Of a stretch of 64,000 bases of DNA, positions 50,601 to 59,687 are shown in pieces (position 1 is the first letter of the stretch; every line of letters begins with the position of its first letter). The translations under genes were made by a program, and so were the position numbers. The stretch comes from Watersipora subatra (taxonomy: Eukaryota; Bryozoa; Gymnolaemata; Cheilostomatida; Watersiporidae), in NCBI RefSeq assembly GCF_963576615.1, contig NC_088711.1:26258182-26322181 (forward strand), read 5' to 3'. The notes beneath the pieces are model-generated. The model was not told the origin of the DNA. It was given only the letters and a program-made list of their open reading frames with translations, and ran no database searches.

Positions 50601-52835
50601 GGGGCATCGTAGCGCATGGCCGCATTGGTAAAAAAATCAGCGTACTCTATAGCAATAGCCGGAATGACACACATATCCACATTCTTTGAGAAATATATAT
50701 ATATACAGTTTTCTCACGCCTGTTCATCGTGACCTTAGGATGCCCTCGGTGTGACTCATCCTTAGGATGCCTTCAGTGTGACTCGTCCTTAGGACGCCCT
50801 CGGTGTGACTTGTCCTTAGGACGCCCTCGGTGTGACTCGTCCTTAGGACGCCATCGATGTGACTCGTCCTTAGGACGCCCTCAGTGTGACTCATCCTTAA
50901 ATTGCCCTCAGTGTGACTCGTCCTTAGGACGCCCTCGGTGTGACTTGTCCTTAGGACGCCCTCGGTGTGACTCGTCCTTAGGACGCCATCGATGTGACTC
51001 GTCTTTAGGAAGCCCTCAGTGTGACTCGTCCCGACCTCTTTAAATCGATAAGTAGTAAGAGTTCACAGAGCTTAAGGTGTATTTCACTGCAGAGCTATAC
51101 GTTCACTAACAACTTCAATTCAGGCTCAAAAAGTTATGGCTTATCAACATGGAGCAACTGTTACATTGCTAGTTTAGAGTTGTCTTCCCCCTTCAATAGT
51201 CCAACTTTTTCATCATTCATGTTTCACCGGTCCACTAGTTGCATTTGAGCCAAAAAGTGCCAATGTTGTTGATAGATGGCGAGAATGTTTGGAATGCAAG
51301 ATGTCAACGCTGACAAGATGACAGAAAAGATAGAAGAAATGCTGCCAGTTATTAAAAAAGTCAATGAGCAATTTAGAGACAAGGTAAATCGGCTGTAATA
51401 TGTTTAAATATATATATACATATATATGGAATGTTGTACTACAAAATTAAAATTCTGCTATTTATTTGTAGACACTCTCTTTCCAATATCAGTATCAAAT
51501 CCATTTCTGTGAAAATCATTCGTATCACATTTATGCATCAGTTAAACAGAATAGTTGAAGGCATACACCTACTAGTTATGTAGTAACAGGCAGACGTCTG
51601 CTGTGAGGATCACTTAGCATATTGAGTCTGGGGTGCATAGATGGTCCTTAATATGGTTACTGCTTGGACAGATAATGAAGATTGTGTTAGGGGTGGGAGT
51701 TATGCTATCGCTTTTTCTTTACTCTAAAGTGAGAGAAATGTAGTAATTTCGAGCAGAGTAGCAGGAGCCAAGTAGTTCTCCTTGGCCTCCTACATTGCTT
51801 ATAAAATTATCATATTCTACTATTACTGAATATTTCTCATCTGATCTCCTGTGTTCCTTTTTTTACTCAGAGCAAGACTACATTTGTGTGCGTGGCTATA
51901 GCGGAGTTCCTATCCATGTATGAAACGGAACGGCTGGTTCAGGAGCTGAGCAACTCTGGTATTGACACACACAATGTTGTCGTCAATCAGCTGCTCTTCC
52001 TTCCTTCTAAGGAAAAAGAACAATGCAAGATGTGTGTCGCTCGACACAAAATACAGAATAAATATCTTGAACAGGTTTGTGATGAAGTTTTAGTCCTGTC
52101 CTAAAGAACAAAATGTCAGCCTCGAAGGACACATCTTCTGTTCAGCTTATATAATCTTACTAATCTCCTAGTTTGTCAGCTCCTCTTTCTTTAGACGGCT
52201 TGTATTCATTATTCATTCTTGAATGTATACAAGGCTGTGAGTGAACCGGTATATCATGATTGTACAGTGACAGCCGCCGGACATTCTGCATCTAATTTTT
52301 CATGGTTGTTTGTTTGATCATCAAACAGTTCGAAAGTCCTACATGTTAGTTGTTTGTTGACACTTTATATAAAAGTTGTGTACACGTTGGTCTCATCTAG
52401 TGATCTATAGCAATGCTTTTTCACCGCTTATATTGACCGTGTAACAAGGCTATGGTAACCTTGATCAGAGTTGTGCGCCCCCAGGCAATGTTGTTGATCA
52501 AGTAACATTGGTCTTGGCCACATTCCAATGTGTAAACAGGAATGTACATATCCCCCAGATCATTTCATAACATTATAAAAGCTATGATGTAATTGTGTTA
52601 AAAGGAGGGATAATATCGCCTTCGCTAATTATATTATCAATCTATATTTATCTACGCGAGGCAGCGGGAGATTTCTTACTCTTTATTAACCTAGTTATTC
52701 GCACGCTTTCAGATAGAAGATCTCTATGAAGATTTCCATGTGGTCAAACTGCCTTTGTTAGAACACGAAGTAAGAGGTGTGCAAAAGCTTACCGAGTTCT
52801 CCAAGAACCTTCTAGTACCTTACGTACACAAGTGA
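44682..52835 (+). CDS. GET3: GET3/ASNA1 ATPase for tail-anchored protein insertion, seven exons
   Basis: Cytosolic homodimeric ATPase that takes tail-anchored membrane proteins to the ER receptor. Exons 44682-44788, 45706-45853, 47135-47277, 47711-47861, 51276-51383, 51871-52074, 52713-52835; all phases agree; 327 residues, against about 348 in human, the difference lying mainly at the N-terminus. Seen: deviant P-loop GGKGGVGKT (25-33), switch [11 protein letters not shown] with Asp56, helical client-binding region with [14 protein letters not shown], switch [10 protein letters not shown] (146-153), MARMFGM region, VVVNQL, and the zinc-binding CxxC (Cys271, Cys274) that joins the dimer. No broken residues. 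Intron 1 starts with a 43-bp array copying the donor; exon 2's acceptor is duplicated. Intron 4 holds a hAT element, two SINE-like copies and a 27-bp minisatellite. Confidence 0.96.
44784..45301 (+). repeat. GET3: 43-bp minisatellite copying the GET3 exon 1 splice donor
   Basis: Twelve copies. The unit begins GTGAGCGGGTAGTAGGACTC and ends GAGAGTGAACTAG; each junction reads CTAG|GTGAG(C/T), repeating the real exon 1 end and donor at 44788/44789. The array starts at the exon boundary with no spacer. Confidence 0.95.
45636..45735 (+). repeat. GET3: 51-bp tandem duplication of the GET3 exon 2 acceptor
   Basis: A 46-nt block (GAAGGTGTCTTTGTTGTAGC and on to AACTATGTAA) occurs at 45636 and again, identical, at 45687. 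It includes the acceptor GTTGTAG and the first 31 nt of exon 2. The real exon starts at 45706. Use of the upstream acceptor (exon start 45655) would keep phase but meet TGA after [11 protein letters not shown]. Confidence 0.93.
47959..49067 (+). mobile_element. hAT-type transposon remnant with BED zinc finger
   Basis: Terminal inverted repeats CAGGGTTGTA. The 8-bp target duplication GTATAACG/GTATAAAG (47951-47958, 49068-49075) has one mismatch. Inside, the plus strand at about 48475-48785 reads a BED-type finger: [20 protein letters not shown], then C-x2-C-x13-H-x3-H ending HIAKH, followed by a Ser/Glu-rich stretch to a stop at 48785. The catalytic transposase domain is absent. Only 1109 bp; it sits in GET3 intron 4. 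Confidence 0.85.
49165..49570 (+). repeat. SINE-like interspersed repeat, copy E4
   Basis: Forward copy: ACTAGCCAAATGCCCGGCAT core, about 230 bp of body, A-box-like GTGTAGCTTAATGGTTAAC (about 49405), B-box-like GAGATCGAATCT (49451-49462), GCTGGACACACAGGGTT, and ACTGAGATTTATAC followed by (TA)n. It lies about 100 bp after the hAT element. Confidence 0.8.
49920..50704 (+). repeat. SINE-like interspersed repeat, long copy E5
   Basis: Forward copy starting ACTAGCTTTACAACCCGGCG (a CCCGG...CGGG hairpin core), with a body similar to E2 (inverted, 6184-6848) and a (TA)n end at 50690-50704. The tRNA-like part is strongly diverged. Confidence 0.7.
50729..51033. repeat. 27-bp minisatellite, 11 copies with higher-order pattern
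   Basis: Unit CCTTAGGACGCCCTCGGTGT plus GACTCGT. Variants 3-5 recur as 8-10, showing a five-unit block duplication. It lies in GET3 intron 4, ending about 240 bp before exon 5. The open frame LGRPRCDSS is repeat-derived. Confidence 0.93.
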
Positions 52836-54119
52836 TGAGCAACATTTCCTATTGTCTTGTCGTCAATTACTTCTGTAAAAGAGGTCACATTGGCCACTTG
52901 ATTTTAATGTTATTTATTCTTGTTACATGTACTTTTGTTGCCTGATTAGTTGGAATCGCTAAAATAGCATTGTAACTCGTCTGAGGTCTGTGCTCGTATT
53001 TCTCACACCAAAAGAAGTAATTTTGAACAGTTTGGGCTGGCAGTAATGTCGTTGGTTGTCGGTGTATGCTATAGGGCAGTAAGTAAACAATGTATATCAT
53101 GTTATTGACTAGGCTCCATATTATCTGCTATACTATTCTATTACCTTACTAGACTACTAATAACACTTCCTGTTCATAGCATTATCGAGGTTGGTGATAC
53201 ACGGCTCTAAATATAGCTGTTTAATATTGTGTTGTCCGCTCTATATAATAATGTATCAGGTTACTTACACTATAGGATGGTCTAGTACGAAATTTGATCA
53301 TCTAGTGCGGAGTTGAACTAACAAATTATATTCCATGTTTTTCTTTATTAATTTACAATACATAATAATAACATGAATAACATAAACAAAAAGTCATTTT
53401 TATGTTAGTGATTAGGGTGCTTCTAGCTGACCTGTTATAGCTGCTACAACTTGTGATCAACTCCTTGCTTCCTCTCACTAGCTCCAGCAACTGCACAATC
53501 TAGCAGCTGCGAAATTTTACTATATTGCGTTCAGAGGTGCTGTTTGAATAATGCTCGATTCTGGATAAAGTGACTAAAGGGCTCTTTTCAGCTGATTATA
53601 AAGCTGCCCATTTTTTGCTTCTCTGCTATCCAGTTAGTATGTAGCACAGGCAGGTACTATCTGTCTATCCGGTATGCCATGTTCGTTACGGCGTTTGCCT
53701 TTGCACATCTTTCCTCCTTACTTGACCTCAACTATTCTTGTAACAATATCGTCGCACCACTGAATCATTAAAATTATGAGTTGCTATACCAAAAGCTCAC
53801 AAAGTATGTTTTGTGGCAGTGATTTATCAAGACTGTTCACATGCCCTTCAATTTGTGGTGCGATTGCATCAATGGGCTGTGAAAGGTTTTTTATCATCAT
53901 GCAATGTGTACAGAAAAAAATTTTGTGCAAAATATTACTATGCTATTGTGACGCACGCTTCCTTCACTTACGATCAGATATTCATTGTTACAGCGAAACT
54001 GTAGCAATGCTTCTGGTCTATTGCATCAATAATTTTGATTGAAAACAATGCATTATTGTAAAGAAAACATTAAAATGCGGGCTCAGTAAACCCCAGGCGT
54101 ATAAAATAAAAGTTCATAC

Positions 54120-54251
54120 TTCCAGGCACTGAGCAAAGGCTGATGATGAAAGCCTGTGGGGAATGACAACCCTGCTAAACATGACATCCGATTCCACGAC
54201 AATTCGATATTGCGCAGGTGTAGCGAATGCTGCATTCCCAGGGATCCCCGC
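54120..54251 (-). CDS. Orphan exon-like segment, 44 codons
   Basis: On the minus strand an acceptor GTGTTGCAG precedes, and a donor GTATGA follows, a 132-nt phase 0-0 segment reading AGIPGNAAFATPAQYRIVVE, then SDVMFSRVVIPHRLSSSAFA and QCLE. It is more GC-rich than its surroundings. I found no neighbouring exon and recognise no family, so it may be part of a gene with long introns or a gene remnant. Confidence 0.35.
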
Positions 54252-55582
54252 CTGCAACACGCACATACTTATGCCAATATTTGTGTGATTGGAATTGTTG
54301 GGGGAGGTTCCACTGATCAATAGAAAGATAGCCACTGTCCTTTGATCATTATGTTAAAGCCAGCCAGTAGTCGCCCTTCCGACAGATTATCTATTGTCAT
54401 AGATCCGGCCTCTTTTAGTGACACTATTGACAGCTTTCAGCGATCAAAACGACTTTACCTTCAAACTATTGCAAAGTGGCTGTCGGTATTGGAACTTGTA
54501 ATACATTTAATGAATCAATTTTCATAACGTGCAATGTACATGTATGTTCTTGAACGATTTTGAAAATATACCAACAGTTTTACATTTAATCCACCGCGTC
54601 GCATTTGTGATGGCCCCTTTGTGTTGTAGCTTCACTAGACAAGCAGCTCCTTTGCCTCAGGCCAAGTATTTGATGCTTGTTTGTAGACAAATACAAGAGA
54701 ATAATATAGGCGATAGTCGTATCACTCCGCTACCGGCATAATACGCAGCTCAGCGCACTGTTTTCTTTCAAATATGTGATTGACTGTAATGTTAACGAGT
54801 TGACACTGAAAGCTATTGTGGTTTTGATTGTTTACTGCAACGTATATGACAGCAACTGCCATTCAGCCATCACTGCGGTGCCTATGCATCTTTCCCACCT
54901 ACCTGTAATAGTTCCTTCAAGGGTTTCAGTGTTTTGACCTATTTAAATTTGTTCAATAATTTTAAAATGCAATTTTTATGCTTGATATAAAACATGCCAC
55001 CGTCAGGCCACACTTATGTGGGTGGTTTATCAATGCATGTGTGGAATAAGCAAGTTGGATGTTTTTGCATGCATCTTCAGAGGCAGTCATATTAGTATAT
55101 TTAGCACAAATGTATCAAATCACATTTGAAACATTTGAAACAGCTGTTGCGGTCGTTGCAGATATTAAGTAAGCTGCAGCAAATAGCGGTCATCTCTATG
55201 AGCGCATGTTCCTTTGATAAAGGAGCCCACAACTCTTGTGCAATTATGAGGCGGCTAGAAGCAACATCACTTTGAGGTTGTTTCCATATGCTATTACTTC
55301 ATAGTATTATAATAATATTAATTCATAGCGAAGTAATAAAAAATGCTCCTTTAATGTAAAGTTGCTGCAAAACAATGAAATTTTATACAATGTTTTTGAT
55401 CTAAAAATTAAATGTCATTATTTGATATTTTATTTTTTCGAAACATTTGCTGTGAGCATGAGTAAGATCCTAATATATCATGATTTGTCTGCTATCAGCG
55501 TCAAGCAATCATGCAGCACTCATCACAGCTTAGCTATTCAGTTTTGTATCATTTGTTTCATATCCAAGAAGATCTTTTCATT

Positions 55583-55666
55583 TACAAGTCGTTTGCGAGA
55601 CATCAATCATTCTCTTGAAGCTACAAGAAGAGATAAGGAAGCTTTGTGCAGCGAGATCTCTTGGAA
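55583..55666 (+). CDS. Orphan exon-like coiled-coil segment
   Basis: Between an acceptor-like TTTCATTTACAAG and a donor GTAATT the plus strand reads SRLRDINHSLEATRRDKEAL and CSEISW. The heptad-like composition resembles the large gene at 14-31 kb, but there is no partner exon here. Confidence 0.25.
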
Positions 55667-56929
55667 GTAATTTTACCCGCATGCATATAGATTCTCTGCG
55701 GAGTCAAGTTAAAAGGACAAATTCCCTTGTCACGGGGCAGAGCGTCTTGTATCAAAAGATTTTCAGCGAGTTATGAAACAATGAAAGAGCTGATCCGAAT
55801 GGGATTATAACTATCCATAGCTGTGATCAATGATGTCGGCACACGGCTTGCTCATAAGAAAGGATTTGGGGGGTCTGAGTCGGAGAGCATCTCGTGAGCA
55901 ATGTTTCCAGCTAGCTGGACTAACATTGTTATAATAGTTAATCCTGTCTATGAGCCCTTTGTCGCTCCTTACTATTGTGGAGATTTATATTGATCTGTTT
56001 ATAGCTGGGGGAGGTCTCTCTAATGAGCCCCTTCACCTTTCGCAGCTAATTCACTGCAGGGGATGTAGAAAGCCTTTGATACTAATCACTCATTTGCTCC
56101 TATTTAAAAGAACTAGCAACTTTTCCACTCTGTTTATCTCGAGACAGTCCTGGCATGCATAATGAGCCGGTCACTGGCGGAAATGTTGCATACCATCGTA
56201 TAGGAATACCAATAGTTGTCTGCATACCTTTGGGCTGACTCGTAACCAATCAGATGAAAGCAATCAGATGACTCGTGCCTAATTGAGCTCTAATCTTAAT
56301 GGTAGCGGATTGAAAATTATTATATTTACAGTTTTCAAATTATATTTTAACCTGCTAGCGTACACAAATAATACCTTTATTAATAGTGTCTTCAAATAAC
56401 ACCTAATAAGTTTTATCTAAAAATATTTTAATAAATGATTTGGGCATACAGGAAGTGGTGGTCATGCTCTTTTCTGTAAAATATAGCCTCTAATCCTCAG
56501 GTTATTAGTTATTGATACTACCATGCTAGTTGGACTATAGGATAAAATCTTTGACTTCTGTTACAAAAATCATCATAGAATAAGCTTGCTATATAACTAC
56601 TAAATAGCGATATTTCTGTTTGAATACTCCTGCTTAGGTCTTGCCTACTGCGAAATCGTGCCAACTGCTAATGTTTACATAGATACACGCTGAAAATTAG
56701 TTTTTGTTTTCATATCAGAATGGTTTTGTAGATAGTGGCAAAATTTACTGATCAGGATCATATACCCTATACGCTATTATTTCAAGTTGCTCTTGCCTTT
56801 GTCATACATAAATAATTTCTTATTCAATACATTTGATGTGAGTAAATGTAGCCTGAGTTTTGAAATGCCCACAGCATTATTCAAGTTGCTAAGAAGTCCT
56901 TTTGGTATGAAGCTTTTTTTAATCTAGAC

Positions 56930-57875
56930 CAGGGACCAGCAACCCGCCACTCCGGAGCCGCATGCGGCTCTATCATCCCCTCGCTGCTGCTCTCTCTGAC
57001 TTTGGATTTTTTCCTTTTTTTTACCATATGCTGAGTAATTCATAAAAATATAGAAGTTTTATCGCTAGGTTTTGTAATATAATTTTAAAAGTTGTAATTA
57101 TGGTGATAAATCAAACATTGTCGCTTGTTATGCATCATTATTTATTCGCCAATAAAACCGCCAAAATCACAACAGCCGGCAAGACACTTCTTGATTTTTT
57201 TACCCCAGGTAGGCAAACTATGGTGAATACTAAAGAAAGAAAAGTGACAGAGGAACATAAAACATTTAATCCTACGTGAGCTGATTCGTTTGCTTTCACT
57301 GCTGATGAGACTGGTTTACCAGTTTGCTTAATATGTTATGAAAATGTGCAAACAAAAGGTCAAATGTCGCAAAACACTTTCAGAATAAACACGCAGCTTT
57401 TGCTAAAAAATATCCAGAGGGAGATGAGAGAAAAAGGCCATTTTGGAACTGATGCGTAAAGCTAATTTGAGCAAAAATTGCTGCATGAATGACCTTTGCT
57501 GCAGTTAGAATATAAGTTCGGTGTTTTGTCAAAAGAAGGACTGAATTAAACATGAAGTTGCGATTTTTTTAAAAAGTACCTTATAAACAATGTAATATTT
57601 TCACGTTACGTTCAAGTTATTAATAGCTATTTTATTGTTCTTTGCAAAGCTGTAATTTTTTTCTCAGCAGTTAAATCATTATATATGCCACACTTGTTCG
57701 CTTTATGGTGTGAACATGGTATAAAAGCATTGAAACCTAAACAAAAACGTCACATGTAGTACTTATGTATTTTTGAATTTAAAATATCTAAAAGGGTTTG
57801 TGGCTCCCACGGCATTCTTTCCTGCGGAAAACGGGTCCAAATGGCTCTTTGAGTGGAAAAGGTTGCAGACCCCTG
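56930..57875 (+). mobile_element. hAT-type transposon remnant (GTF2IRD2/ZBED-like BED region)
   Basis: Ends CAGGGACCAGCAACC and, inverted, CAGGGGTCTGCAACC, with the GGAGCCGCATGCGGCTC subterminal palindrome typical of this hAT group. The target duplication ATCTAGAC/ATCTAGAT (56922-56929, 57876-57883) has one mismatch. Inside, about 57240-57440 resembles the N-terminal BED region of the related transposases (FAFTADETGLPVCLICYENV), broken by a stop (TGA) and a frameshift. No catalytic domain. Confidence 0.87.
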
Positions 57876-57918
57876 ATCTAGATAGAGTTTTTGTAGAGTC
57901 CAAAGTGGAACAGGGTAA

Positions 57919-58383
57919 AGATGAACTTTCACAAAATTTTAGTTGATTTTATCAAAAAATATCAGTATTTTTCAATATGGGTATTTTGCTATCATTGGCG
58001 ATTGTTTTTCATGCTTGCGGTAGTCTGACTGCCAGGATGTTTCAAGATTAAAATTCACAAAACTTGATTGCGGCTAAAATGCTCAGATCAAGTGAAAGTG
58101 TGATTATGACATCTGTAGTCGCAAAGAAACTGATAAAATGAAGACGCATAATGCTGCAACTTGAATGCAATAGCCGCCATCGACTATCACAATGATGACA
58201 ACTAGTCAAATCATTTCGCACGTATCTTCTTATGAGCGTTTTAACTGTGATCAAGTTTTGTCATTTTTAATCTTGAAACATCTTGACAGTCAGGTCACCT
58301 CAGACATCAAAAACAATTGCAAATAGTAGAGTAATACTGATAATTTTTGATAAGATTTACTAAAATTGTGTGTAGGTTCATCT
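57919..58383. mobile_element. Non-autonomous element with long (~150-bp) terminal inverted repeats
   Basis: From AGATGAACTTTCACAAAATT (57919) the left arm pairs, inverted, with the sequence ending GTGTGTAGGTTCATCT (58383). The arms share TTATCAAAAA, TATCAGTATT, GATTGTTTTTCATG and GATGTTTCAAGATTAAAA, with small indels. The spacer is about 150 bp. No target duplication seen. Confidence 0.75.
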
Positions 58384-58747
58384 ATCAACATCTCTGAAGG
58401 TTCAAAATGGAGTTGGTTATTATTACTAGAGAACAGTTTATGATTTGCTAACTTTCAAACTTGCAAAACGAATTATAAAGAAAGTAAATCACCCAAATTG
58501 AGCTGTTTAATTTTTACCCATGTGCATTTTTCCGTGAACGGCTCTGTGTCTAACCTACACAGCAGCAAGTGTATATAAACATTTCTCTCATGTGGTCACC
58601 TACTTATCTCGCTGTTAATACAGTAACTCCATATCCTCTTTACTCAGATATGAGTTGTTGATAAAACACGCTGTTGTTGCGCATTGATGGTGGATTTGTT
58701 TTTCCTTGTCAGTTGAATCAATCAGAGCGATTATACAAATATATACA

Positions 58748-58753
58748 TTTTAT
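58748..58753 (-). promoter_or_regulatory. nog: Possible poly(A) signal AATAAA of noggin
   Basis: TTTATT on the plus strand, about 120 nt beyond the noggin stop codon. Confidence 0.45.
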
Positions 58754-58874
58754 TGTATTAAAAGGCTATCAGAAAATATATATTCCTAAAAAACTTGATA
58801 AAGCAGAATATAAAATTTGTAAAGAGATTCAAGCAGAGGAGTTAAACAGGACGCTGGAATACTTGTGTAAGATG

Positions 58875-59687
58875 CTACGAGTAGGGGCCGGGTTGCTGCG
58901 AATTGTCACACATGCAGCTGCATTGTTCTAATATAGGATAGTCAAATTTTATCCATTGGCAACTCTGCTTGGATCCCGGGATTGGGCAATAATATCGAAG
59001 TATTCGAATGTTTTTCATTTTTGTGGGCTGACAGGTCATGCCAGCAGGTATGCTGCACGATCTTTGATTGTCACACGCGCCGGTCTTAATCCATTGTGGC
59101 CAAAACCTTATGGAAAGGGTCTTCCATTTGTACCGCACTGGACAGTAGCTATAGGCCCAAAGGAACTTTTGGATTTTTGATTTAGTCCTTTTTTTGAACT
59201 TGACCTTTAACGGAGGTCCATCGCTCGATAGAGCTATCTCTCTGGCTGATAGGGCAGCTATTTCTGATGGCATTTTACTTTCTGATGGAGTCTGATCTTT
59301 CTTGAATTGGTAATGTAAGGTTCCATTGGGGTTAAGAATCATGTCCAATGGCTTCCGCAAGGACATAAACTGTCTATCATAGTCTGAGCCAAGCAGAGTC
59401 AATAGTTCGTACTCATCTAGGCTTTCTAGGTCTGGGTCTAGGTCCTTGTTTGGACTCTCTTGAATGTCTAACGGTATCATGACCGGAGACGGCCGGAGAG
59501 GCATTTTTTGGTGAAATGCTGTCCAGTCCGGCCGGGAGGTTCGTGTGTTCTGTCGATTGTGTCGTTTTGGATGTCTCTCGCTTTGTTGAGAGTTGTCTGC
59601 ACAAGTGAGTTGAAGAATGGAAGCACCAGCTATGAAGAAGAGTCTCCAGAAGTTAGAAAGAACCATAATGAATTCTACAAGAGACAA
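58875..59687 (-). CDS. nog: Noggin, secreted BMP antagonist, single exon
   Basis: Secreted cystine-knot protein that binds BMPs and blocks receptor contact, patterning the dorsoventral axis and nervous system. 270 residues without introns, as in most noggins. Signal peptide about 1-30 (LSNFWRLFFIAGASILQLTC). Clip segment LRPSPVMIPLDI (64-75). LDEYELLTLLGSDYDRQFM (90-108) and MPSEIAAL (139-146) are the family's conserved N-terminal blocks. One N-glycosylation sequon lies at Asn121. The knot domain from about 175 has FLWAYSYCPVRYKW, RFWPQWIKTGAC, RSCSIPAGMTC and CSCMC, with nine cysteines (182, 205, 211, 219, 234, 243, 256, 258, 260), the number in vertebrate noggin. Oddity: a 10-residue tail after the last cysteine, where vertebrate noggin ends. 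Flanking DNA has no other gene. Confidence 0.96.
   Translation of the reverse strand: MSLVEFIMVLSNFWRLFFIAGASILQLTCADNSQQSERHPKRHNRQNTRTSRPDWTAFHQKMPLRPSPVMIPLDIQESPNKDLDPDLESLDEYELLTLLGSDYDRQFMSLRKPLDMILNPNGTLHYQFKKDQTPSESKMPSEIAALSAREIALSSDGPPLKVKFKKRTKSKIQKFLWAYSYCPVRYKWKTLSIRFWPQWIKTGACDNQRSCSIPAGMTCQPTKMKNIRILRYYCPIPGSKQSCQWIKFDYPILEQCSCMCDNSQQPGPYS

Larger units (their letters stand above)
52836..58874. other. Region between GET3 and noggin, no complete gene recognised
   Basis: Holds a hAT element, a long-TIR element and two orphan exon-like segments, listed separately. The open frame at about 54360-54480 (RPSDRLSIVIDPASFSDTID) is coding-like in composition but has no partner exon. The rest shows nothing I can support. 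Confidence 0.5.

Noticed and set aside
53776-54042. 88-residue plus-strand frame with several cysteines
   Set aside because: Two overlapping frames are equally open, and no splice context or family resemblance was found.
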